Assembly: GCF_025962655.1 (NCBI RefSeq)
Contig: NZ_JAGFPE010000003.1
Coordinates: 248,001 to 312,000, forward strand
DNA: 64,000 nucleotides
DNA from: Candidatus Symbiopectobacterium sp. NZEC151
Lineage (GTDB): Bacteria; Pseudomonadota; Gammaproteobacteria; Enterobacterales; Enterobacteriaceae
Direction: 5' to 3'
How positions within the stretch are numbered: the stretch's first letter is position 1; the number at the start of each line of letters is the position of its first letter. The notes beneath the pieces are model-generated. The model had not been told where the DNA came from. It was given only the letters and a program-made list of their open reading frames with translations, and searched no databases. Positions 1-10,600 of this stretch are shown piece by piece. The position numbers were made by a program, and so were the translations under genes.

Positions 1-228
1 ATGCTGGCGTCTGACCGCCATGGCCCCATTGCTGTTCGCCGCGACAATCAGCAATATCCCCAACCGGTACAGGCGCACTACAGCGTGCGCTTCACGCTGA
101 TGTCGCAAACCCCATTGCCACAGCAACCTTTACGCGGCAGCGTTATTTTACAAGGCGAGAAAGAATCGTTGTTGGGTGCAGCGTGGCGACGTATCGCAGC
201 GTTGGGAATAAGAGAGAGCGGATTTTAA
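1..228 (+). CDS. C-terminal fragment of a HlyD-like secretion adaptor (partial, 5' end outside window)
   Basis: Only the last 75 residues or so are inside the window; the reading frame is open to base 1 and stops with TAA at 226-228. The fragment has a beta-rich stretch (YSVRFTLMSQ, LRGSVILQGEKESLLG) followed by an amphipathic end (AAWRRIAALGIRESGF), which resembles the C-terminal barrel and tail of HlyD-type periplasmic adaptors. The downstream giant surface protein and TolC-type outer-membrane protein support a type I secretion role, in which the adaptor would link an inner-membrane exporter to the outer-membrane channel. The family assignment rests on a short fragment and on context. The inner-membrane component, if present, lies upstream of the window. 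Confidence 0.5.
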   Translation: MLASDRHGPIAVRRDNQQYPQPVQAHYSVRFTLMSQTPLPQQPLRGSVILQGEKESLLGAAWRRIAALGIRESGF

Positions 229-534
229 TTTCAGATAAAAAATCATCACATGTAATTACATTTCAATGCGTTACCTATTTTATTAGATAATGAATACCAC
301 ACATTAACTGAGATAATTCGGTTATTCCCGCGTACACCCCCTATCAAGCCTGGGAGTGTTTTAAATAAATTAAAATTTTTTCTCTAACACTAACAAATTA
401 AAAACGCTGAGCTATGGTGTTTAGATAGCCATTATTTCTGCATTTTAGTCCTTATTTAAAATAATAAGAAAGCTAATCATTTTTGTACATCCATGTTGTT
501 CCCTAAAGACGAGTTTTTCGCAAGGAGAGTCAAT
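229..534. other. AT-rich intergenic region upstream of the collar-protein gene
   Basis: About 300 bases with no credible gene. It is clearly more AT-rich than the flanking genes and presumably carries the promoter of the collar-protein gene. I could not single out a convincing -35/-10 pair or an operator. Confidence 0.4.
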
Positions 535-1335
535 ATGAAATTCACTGCATCGTTATTTGCCAAAACTGCGCTGGCAACCTCTCTGGCTGTTGTCTTACTG
601 CACCCGGAAGAGGCTTCTGCATGCGCGGCAGACCCGCTAACCGGGTCTGTCTGCTATATGGTCACCGATTTCTGCCCGCAGGGATACCTGCCCGCACAAG
701 GACAAATTCTCTCGATCAATGCCTATCAGGCGCTTTTCACACTGGTCGGCAACACCTTCGGCGGAAACCAGGCACAAGGCACCTTCGGTATTCCTGACCT
801 GCGCGGCAGGAGTGCTGTCGGCGTCGGCCAAGGGCCGGGGTTGAGCACCATCACCCGTGGGCAAGTGATGGGGACGGAAAGCATCGCGCTCAACACCAGC
901 AATCTGGCACCGCACACCCATGTCGTCACCAAGGTGCAGCCGACTGCGGATAACGTCACCATACCGGCCGTGCCAGGTACGCTGAGCGTCACCGCCAGCC
1001 TGCCGCTTTCCACCACGATACCCAGCAGCGGCACCGCCGTACCCGCGGCAGGGACTAACTATCTGTCAGTGATAAGCGCCACGGTGCCAGTGGGTGCCGG
1101 CAACCAGAATGCCACTTTCAAAGGGCCTTATGTGCAGACCAAACCACCTGTCGGTTCCAAGCTGGAGGCCGATGTTGCCGTTACGGGTTCGCCTACCATC
1201 CCGGCGTTTTCGTTCAAGGTGCCTGACGTCTCAGTCGGCGTGACCGGCTCCGGCGCGGCCTTCTCGGTTCGAGACCCAGCGTTAGGGCTGACCGCCTGCA
1301 TCGCCGCACAAGGAATTTACCCACAGCGTCAGTAA
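535..1335 (+). CDS. Sec-exported tail-collar (microcystin-dependent-protein-like) protein
   Basis: The product has 266 residues. I start it at the ATG at 535 because AAGGAGA lies a few bases upstream; an ATG at 493 in the same frame lacks a ribosome site. Residues 1-29 form a Sec signal peptide (MKFTASLFAK, a hydrophobic stretch, then a cleavage region near ASAC). Next comes a tail-collar domain at about 35-130: GYLPAQGQIL, ALFTLVGNTFGG, GTFGIPDLRGR, VGVGQGPGL and APHTH, the hallmark of phage tail collar (PF07484) and microcystin-dependent proteins. The rest is Thr/Val/Pro-rich and ends near a Cys. Collar domains normally sit in phage tail fibres; a secretion signal and a place in an adhesin secretion locus suggest a periplasmic or surface role. 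The function is unknown. It lies in the same direction as the giant adhesin but is separated from it by a strong terminator. Confidence 0.75.
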   Translation: MKFTASLFAKTALATSLAVVLLHPEEASACAADPLTGSVCYMVTDFCPQGYLPAQGQILSINAYQALFTLVGNTFGGNQAQGTFGIPDLRGRSAVGVGQGPGLSTITRGQVMGTESIALNTSNLAPHTHVVTKVQPTADNVTIPAVPGTLSVTASLPLSTTIPSSGTAVPAAGTNYLSVISATVPVGAGNQNATFKGPYVQTKPPVGSKLEADVAVTGSPTIPAFSFKVPDVSVGVTGSGAAFSVRDPALGLTACIAAQGIYPQRQ

Positions 1336-1343
1336 GTGTTATT

Positions 1344-1388
1344 CCCTATCGACCCTATTGGCAACATCAGGTCGATAGGGTTTTTTTT
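1344..1388 (+). terminator. Rho-independent terminator of the collar-protein gene
   Basis: A perfect 11-bp stem, CCCTATCGACC (1344-1354) with GGTCGATAGGG (1370-1380), is followed by eight T residues. It begins only 8 bases after the stop codon and separates this gene from the adhesin gene. Confidence 0.9.
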
Positions 1389-1615
1389 GCAATGATCTGC
1401 CACTCACGGTTATTAACCTGGCATTGCCAAAAGACGCTCTATTTTTTTAGCACCGATTGCTAAATTTACATTTCCAAGGATAAGTTTTTAACTTAGATTT
1501 ACACCAAGACAACAAAACAATCATGTGGCAACTTTTTTTCGCTGTTTTGTTACGTGAGGTTTAGCGTCTCCCCTTCCGATTGTGATCACCAGGCAATGAT
1601 TTTGGGAGTATTTTT

Positions 1616-4600
1616 ATGCTATGGCGCCATTTGTTACAAACCCGCAGAAACAGCGACCGAAACACTGCCGCATTCAATGCTACCTCACCGACCCCACTCG
1701 GGGTGCTACTTGAAGCACGCATGATGTTTGATGGTGCTGTCGCCGCCACTGTCGCCCAGACGGACACCGCGTCATCGGCACCGGATGCCAACGCCACCGC
1801 CGCGAGCGACAGCAGCGACGCGCCCCATGCAGGGGACGGTACCCAGACGCAAAATAGCCAAACCGATCACACCAACAATCACGATGACAGCAGCGGTACC
1901 AGCGATATTGCGGTCGTCGGCGAAACAGTACGTAAAGAAGTGGTGTTTATCGATACCTCTGTCACCGATTATCAAACGCTGGTGGATAACGTCCCGGCGG
2001 GCATTGAAGTCGAGCTGTTTGACGGCAGCAAAGATGGCCTCAGCCAGTTGGTGCAGTGGGCACAAAGCCACAACGGCTATGACGCCATCCATATTCTGAG
2101 CCACGGTTCAGAAGGGGAAATCCAGTTAGGCAGCCTGACGCTAAACAGCGACACCGCTAACACCCGTGCCGCCGATCTCGCCACCTTGGGTGCCGCGCTA
2201 ACAGATTCGGGGGATTTGCTGATTTACGGTTGCGACGTGGCGCAGGACTCCGGGCAAAGTTTCGTCACGCTGTTGGCACAGCTCACTGGCGCTGATGTGG
2301 CGGCCTCCAGTGATACTACGGGTGCCAGCGGACTGGGCGGCGATTGGGTTTTGGAAAGTCAGAGCGGCAGTATCGAAACCAGCGCAATACATATTGACGG
2401 TTATCGCCACACGCTCGATGTCAGCGGTACCACGGTCGATTTCCTGATTGACGATTTTCCCTTTTCCACTGGCACAGTGGGTTCCGGGGTCGAACTGTTT
2501 CTTGATGGCGGGTTTGATGTCGACAATTCCAACTGGTACGCCGATATCGACCCCGTCCACTCGACCATTACCATGGTCATGCTTAATGGCATCTACGCCA
2601 GCGACGGACTGGAATCGTTTGATTTTACCTTCTCCGGCAGCACGCTACTGGCTATCACCTCAGTCACCAAGGACAACGCAGCAACTACCAGTGCGGCGGA
2701 TATCTCTGCCACGGTCAATGGCAATGATAAAACCATCACCTTTCACGTCAACACACAAAACACCAGTGGTGACGGCGTACTGGTGTGGCACTTTACCTCC
2801 ACCAATTCGGGTCAATCTGCCGATAATGCCCCCACGGCCAGCGGCAGCGGGACCAACCCCACGTTCACCGAGAACGGCGCAGAAGTCGGTGTGTTTACCG
2901 GCATCAGTGTCGACACCCATGACACAGGGCAAACCTTCTCCAGCGCGGCATTTACCGTCAGCAACGTGGCGGGCAGCACCGAATACCTGACCATTCACGG
3001 CATCAATGTCGCGCTCAGCAACGGTAACAGCGTCTCGCTCGGCAGCGGTTTTGGCACCGCCAGTGTCAGCCTGAGCGGCGGTATCGCCACCGTCAGCATC
3101 ACCGGTGCCACGCTAAGCAACAGCGACATGGGCAGCCTGCTGTCCGGCATAACCTACGGCAACAGCAGCGACAACCCCGGCAATGCCACACGCACGGTCA
3201 CGCTAACGCAATTGACCGATTCCGGCACCAGCAACAATACCGTTGCGCCGAATATCAGCAGCGAAGTCACCGTGGTACCGGTGAACGATGCACCGACCGA
3301 TATTACGCTCTCCTCCACCACCTTTGCGCAATCGCTCGGCAGCAACGGGACTGTCGCCACCCTGACGGCGACCGATGTGGATTCCAGCGTGTTTACCTAC
3401 AGTCTGGTCAGCGGTAACGGCAGCACCGATAACGCCCTGTTCACCATTAGCGGCAACACCCTGAAAGCGGTCAACGCCAACGGCATGGCGGCGGGCACCT
3501 ACTCGGTACGCTTGCAAGTGTCTGATGGCGAAGCCACCTATGACAAGGTAGTGACGCTGGTGGTAGCCGATGATATCGCCCCGACGTTCGACCAGTCGCC
3601 AGCGGTCTCCAACGCCACAGCGGGCGGCTTCAATCTCAGCGGCAGCGTCAGTGAGGGGGGGAATGTCTATTATGTGGTGGTGGCCGATGGTGCCAGCGCG
3701 CCGACCGCCGCACAGGTAATTGCCGGGCAAAATGCCGCAGGGGGTTCCGCCCCCGCCTCGGGCAGCCAGGTGCTGAACAGCGCGCCCTACAATTTCAGCT
3801 TTACCTTGACCGGCCTTGCCGCCAGCACCGCGTATGATGTGTATGTGGTGGCCAGGGACAGCGCGGGTAATAATACGGTCAGTGTGGTCAAGGTGGATGC
3901 CACCACGGCCAGCGCAGGCCATGCGCCGACATTGAGTGCCACCGGCAGCAACCCGGTGTTTATCGGCGGGATGGCGGGCTCAGTTGATCTGTTCAGCGGC
4001 GTGCTAGCCAATACCAACGACAGCGGCCAGACCTTCAGTTCGCTGACCTTGACCGTTTCCAATGTCACCGACAGCGGTGAATTTATCAACGTTGGCGGCA
4101 ACAATATCAATCTGAGCGCCAACAGCAGCGGCACTCTGACCGGTATCGGCAACTACAGCGTGATACGCTCCGGTAACACCGTCACGCTGCAATTAAGCGG
4201 CATGAGCGCCAGTAACAGTGAGATCGCCGGGTTGGTAGATGGCTTGCGCTATGGCAATAGCAGCGCCAGCGCCACCGCGGCTACGCGTGCTGTCACCCTG
4301 AGCGCCGTCAGCGACAACGGCGGCAGCAACAACAGCACAGCACTCAACCTGGCCTCAAACGTGAACGTGCTTGCCAGCAACAGTGCCTTGTATGTCACCG
4401 CCGGCGATGATACCGGCGACGATGCAACTTTTGGCAGTTCGGTACAACAGGATGCCAATGACGGCGGCGGGCTTAGTCTGCGTGAAGCCTTGTATTGGGC
4501 GAATAACACGGTGGGTATCGATCGTATCGTGTTCCAGACCGACGTAACCCTCGCCAGTTCCATTCTGTCGCCGACCGACAGCGTGCTGATTGACGGCCAA

Positions 4601-7600
4601 AGTTTCACCCTGAACGGTGGCGGCTATTCCGGTTTTCAAATCGTTACCGGATCCATCACCTTGGCGATCCAAAACCTGACACTGACCAATTTCACCACCG
4701 ATTACAGTACCGACACCGGCGGAGTGTTTGGGATCAGCTACAGTGCCAGCGATGTCAACTTCCGGCTGTACAACGTGGATATTTCAAGCAACCGTGACAC
4801 CATGTTCGGCAATGGCGTCTTCGACCTGTTTAACATTGCGCCCGGTACCTACAACTTTGATTTCGACCGGGTGAATATTCACGACAACCTTATGGTTGGC
4901 AATTTAAATGAAGGGGTGATCAGGCTGTTCGTGTCGAGGACCCAGCAAAACGTCTTCTTGTCGATAACCAACTCCGCCATCACCAACAATACCGGTATCA
5001 ACCCGGCGGGCAGCACCTTCGGTATCAGCGGGTTGTGGTTAACCGGGAATCAGGGTAACCCCACCACCACCTACATCAGCCTGATAAACACTACCATTAC
5101 CGGTCAGACCAACGGCATTGTCTTTGAATTCATTAACAATGCCCTCAGTTGGGTCGCCAGCGTGCGCAATTCCATCATTACCGGCACCAGCCAGGATATT
5201 GTAGCCTACACCCCAACGGGACAACCGGCTGGCGGTAGCTACACCCTGTACGGCGGCAACAACATTCTGAGTGGCAGTGTGGATCAGGTGTCGTCATCCG
5301 ATCCGCGACTGGCCGCCACGGCCAGCAACGCCATCAATCAGGGCAGCCGCTTCTACATCACCGGTGACACCGATGTGCGCGGGCTGGATCGCGTTCGTCA
5401 GGGCGGTGTGGATATCGGTGCCTATGAATCACAGTTTGCTTCCGGCACCGCCCCGCAGGTCGATTTGAATGGCAGTACCACTGGCACTAATTACACCACC
5501 ACGGTGCCAACATCCGCTGCTACGGGCATTGCGGTGACGGATGCGTTGGCAACCCTGAGTCAAACCGACGGGGATTCCCGCCTCTGGACACTGACGCTCA
5601 GTTTGGCCGGGACGACAAACGGCAATAGTGAGTCCTTATCCCTTTCACAGCAGGCGTTACTCGCCGCCCATGCTGCCGGTATCAACGTCACCGGTAATGG
5701 TAGCCAGACGGTGACACTGACGGGCGGTGCGACGGTGGAAGCTTTCCAGATCGCGCTGCGCGCCATTGTGTATAACAATGCTGCCGTAACGCCGACGGCG
5801 GGTAGCCGTACCGTGTCGGTCACGGTCAACGATGATGCCACCAGCACCGCGACCTCCACCTTGACGCTGATCGCAGGGAATCCACCGGTGGTGGCGACCC
5901 CGATCCCGGCGCAAAGCGTGGCGCAGGGAGGTAGCCTGAACTTCACCGTACCGGCAGGCACCTTTAGCGATCCGGACGGAGATACGCTGACACTCAGCGC
6001 CACACTGGCAGACGGCACGGCACTGCCAAGCTGGCTGTCATTTAATCCGGCTACCGGTACCTTCTCGGGCACCCCCGCCAATGGTGATGTTGGCAGCCTG
6101 ACCATCAAGGTTACCGCCACCGATGGCAGCAACGCCTCGGTCAGCACCACCTTTGGCCTGACCGTCACCAACGTCAATGACGCACCGGTGGTTGCAACCC
6201 CTATCCCGGCACAAAGTGTAGATCAGGAGAGCAGCCTGAACTTTACCGTACCGGCAGGCACCTATAGCGATCCGGATGGCGATACCCTGACGCTCAGCGC
6301 CACACTGGCTGACGGCACGGCACTGCCCAGTTGGCTGTCGTTTAACCCGGCTACCGGTACCTTCTCTGGCACCCCCGCCAATGGTGATGTTGGCAGCCTG
6401 ACCATCAAGGTCACCGCCACCGATGGCAGCAACGCCTCGGTCAGCACCACTTTTGGCCTGACCGTGACTAACGTGAATGATGCGCCGGTAGTCTCCAATA
6501 CCATTCCGGCACAGAGCATTGCACAAGGGGGCAGCCTGAGTGTCACCGTACCCGCCGGTACCTTTACCGATCCGGATGGCGATACCCTGACGCTCAGCGC
6601 CACACTGGCTGACGGTACGGCACTGCCCAGTTGGCTGTCATTTAATCCGGCTACCGGTACCTTCTCGGGCACCCCCGCCAATGGTGATGTTGGCAGCCTG
6701 ACCATCAAGGTTACCGCCACCGATGGCAGCAACGCCTCGGTCAGCACCACCTTTGGCCTGACCGTCACCAACGTCAATGACGCACCGGTGGTCGCAACCC
6801 CTATCCCGGCGCAAAGCGTAGATCAGGATAACAGCCTGAACTTTACCGTACCGGCAGGCACCTTTACCGATCCGGATGGTGACACGCTGACCCTGAGCGC
6901 TACGCTGGCAGACGGCACGGCACTGCCCAGCTGGCTATCGTTTAACCCGGCTACCGGTACCTTCTCTGGCACCCCCGCCAATGGTGATGTTGGCAGCCTA
7001 ACCATCAAGGTTACCGCCACCGATGGCAGCAACGCCTCAGTCAGCACCACTTTTGGCCTGACCGTGGCTAACGTCAATGATGCACCGGTGGTCGCAACCC
7101 CGATCCCAGCGCAAAGCGTGGCGCAGGATGGCAGCCTGAGCTTTACTGTACCGGCTGGCACCTTTAGCGATCCGGACGGGGACAGCTTGACGCTGAGCGC
7201 GACGTTGGCAGACGGCTCTCCGCTGCCAAGCTGGCTGAGCTTTAACCCGGCTACTGGCACCTTCTCCGGTACGCCGGGCAATGGCGATATCGGTAGCCTG
7301 AGCATTAAGGTGACCGCCAACGACGGCGATGCCTCGGTCAGCACCAACTTTACCCTGACAGTAACACTGCCCAATGAAGCACCGGTGGTGTCCGGCACCA
7401 TCCCACCACAGAGCGTGGCGCAGGATGGCAGCTTCAATTTCACCGTACAGGCAGGCACCTTCACCGATCCGGATGGCGATACCCTGACGCTGAGTGCCAC
7501 GCTGGCAGACGGCACGGCACTGCCCAGTTGGCTGTCATTTAATCCGGCTACCGGCACCTTCTCGGGTACGCCCGCCAATGGTGATGTGGGCAGCCTGACC

Positions 7601-10600
7601 GTCAAGGTTACCGCCACCGATGGCAGCAACGCCTCAGTCAGCACCACTTTTGGCCTGACCGTGACTAACGTCAATGACGCACCGGTGGTCGCAACCCCGA
7701 TCCCGGCGCAAAGCGTGGCGCAGGATGGCAGCCTGAGCTTCACCGTACCGGCAGGCACCTTTACCGATCCGGATGGCGATACCCTGACGCTGAGTGCCAC
7801 GCTGGCAAACGGCTCTCCGCTGCCAAGCTGGCTGAGCTTTAATGCCGCCACTGGCACCTTCTCCGGTACGCCGGGCAATGGCGATGTCGGCAACCTGAGC
7901 ATCAAGGTGACCGCCAACGACGGCGATGCCTCGGTCAGTACCAGCTTTACCCTGACCGTCACCAACGTCAATGACGCGCCGGTAGTGTCCGGCACCATCC
8001 CGCCACAGAGTGTGGCGCAGGATGGCAGCTTTAATTTCACCGTACCGGCTGGCACCTTCACCGATCCGGATGGCGATATGCTGACGCTGAGTGCCACGCT
8101 GGCAGACGGCACGGCACTGCCCAGTTGGCTGTCATTTAATCCGGCTACCGGCACCTTCTCGGGTACGCCCGCCAATGGTGATGTTGGCAGCCTGACCGTC
8201 AAGGTGACCGCCAACGACGGCGATGCCTCGGTCAGTACCAGCTTTACCCTGACCGTCACCAACGTCAATGACGCGCCGGTAGTGTCCGGTACTATCCCGC
8301 CACAGAGCGTGGCGCAGGATGGCAGCTTTAATTTCACCGTACCGGCAGGCACCTTCACCGATCCGGATGGCGACCCATTGACGCTGAGTGCCACCCTGGC
8401 AGACGGCTCTCCGCTGCCAAGCTGGCTGAGCTTTAACCCGGCCACTGGCACTTTCTCCGGCACACCGGGCAATGGCGATGTCGGCAACCTGAGCATCAAG
8501 GTGACCGCCAATGATGGCGATGCGTCGGTCAGCACCACCTTTGGCCTGACCGTCACCAACGTCAATGACGCGCCGGTAGTGTCCGGCACCATCCCGCCAC
8601 AGAGCGTGGCGCAGGATGGCAGCTTCAATTTCACCGTACCGGCAGGCACCTTCACCGATCCGGATGGCGATACGCTGACGCTGAGTGCCACCCTGGCAGA
8701 CGGCTCTCCGCTGCCAAGCTGGCTCAGCTTTAATGCCGCCACTGGCACCTTCTCCGGTACGCCGGGCAATGGTGATGTCGGCAACCTGAGCATCAAGGTG
8801 ACCGCCAATGATGGCGATGCGTCGGTCAGCACCACCTTTGGCCTGACCGTCACCAATGTCAATGACGCGCCGGTAGTGTCCGGTACTATCCCGCCACAGA
8901 GCGTGGCGCAGGATGGCAGCTTTAATTTCACCGTACCGGCAGGCACCTTCAGCGATCCGGATGGTGACACGCTGACACTGAGTGCCACCCTGGCAAACGG
9001 CTCTCCGCTGCCAAGCTGGCTGAGCTTTAACCCGGCCACCGGCACCTTCTCCGGTACGCCGGGCAATGGCGATGTCGGCAACCTGAGCATCAAGGTGACC
9101 GCCAACGACGGCGATGCCTCGGTCAGTACCAGCTTTACCCTGACCGTCACCAACGTCAATGACGCGCCGGTAGTGTCCGCCACCATCCCGCCACAGAGTG
9201 TGGCGCAGGATGGCGGCTTCACTTTCACCGTACCGGCTGGCACCTTCACCGATCCGGATGGCGATACGCTGACGCTGAGTGCCACCCTGGCAGACGGCTC
9301 TCCGCTGCCAAGCTGGCTGAGCTTTAACCCGGCCACCGGCACCTTCTCTGGCACGCCGGGCAATGGCGATGTCGGCAACCTGAGCATCAAGGTGACCGCC
9401 AATGATGGCGATGCGTCGGTCAGCACCACCTTTGGCCTGACCGTCACCAATGTCAATGACGCACCGGTGGTGTCCGGCACCATCCCGCCACAGAGCGTGG
9501 CGCAGGATGGCAGCTTCACTTTCACCGTACCGGCAGGCACCTTCAGCGATCCGGATGGCGATACGCTGACACTGAGTGCCACGCTGGCAGACGGCTCTCC
9601 GCTGCCAAGCTGGCTGAGCTTTAACCCGGCCACCGGCACTTTCTCCGGCACGCCGGGCAATGGCGATGTCGGCAACCTGAGCATCAAGGTGACCGCCAAC
9701 GACGGCGATGCGTCGGTCAGCACCACCTTTGGCCTGACCGTCACCAACGTCAATGACGCGCCGGTAGTGTCCGGCACCATCCCGCCACAGAGTGTGGCGC
9801 AGGATGGCGGCTTCAATTTCACCGTACCGGCTGGCACCTTCATCGATCCGGATGGCGATACCCTGACGCTGAGTGCCACCCTGGCAAACGGCTCTCCGCT
9901 GCCAAGCTGGCTCAGCTTTAATGCCGCCACTGGCACCTTCTCCGGTACGCCGGGCAATGGCGATGTCGGCAACCTGAGCATCAAGGTGACCGCCAACGAC
10001 GGCGATGCGTCGGTCAGTACCAACTTTACCCTGACCGTGACCCGCACGGATGTTCCCAGCGGCGATCCGCAGTTCCGCGTGACCAACGGTGTCAGCGTAT
10101 CCCCTTCGGGAGAAAGCCAAACGCCGCAATCCCTGACAGCGAGCGCTGCGCCACAGACCTTGGGTTCACTGTTCTCATCAAACTCGCTCGGCGGTTTCAA
10201 CACCGGAAATACAGCCGCAGCAGGTTCAATGATGTCCACCATCTTCGCCTCCACGCGCCACGACCGCCCAGCGGACAACGTGCCAACCAGCGAGGTGGCC
10301 TCGACCTTCGCTGGTGGGCGGGCACACAGTAACGGTACCCAGTTTGACAGTTCATTGGGATCGTTCCCAAGCTTCAGCAAGGATCCTGCATTGGGTGGCT
10401 CGTCCTCACTTGCCAGCGTGTTCTCTGGCATTTACTTGCCATCGCTAACGCCGATGGAAGTGTTTGACCAAGGCAGTTGGAAGGGTATCGGCACGAATCC
10501 AGATACCGCGAGGGCAGGCGGCACGACTCCTGTAACCGAACAAACCGCAGCGACATTTACCCCGTCGTTGCATCAGCAATTACAACAGATTGGAGATGCT

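Noticed and set aside
5884-10040. Regularly spaced repeats as a CRISPR-like array
   Set aside because: The units are about 300 bp, contiguous and in frame within a coding sequence, with no short repeat-spacer structure.
6823-10431. Antisense open frame of 1202 codons opposite the adhesin repeats
   Set aside because: Its length comes from the tandem repeats: a unit free of stops in that frame stays open when repeated. There is no ribosome site and the product only mirrors the repeat period. The second long antisense frame at 8132-10129 is the same effect.
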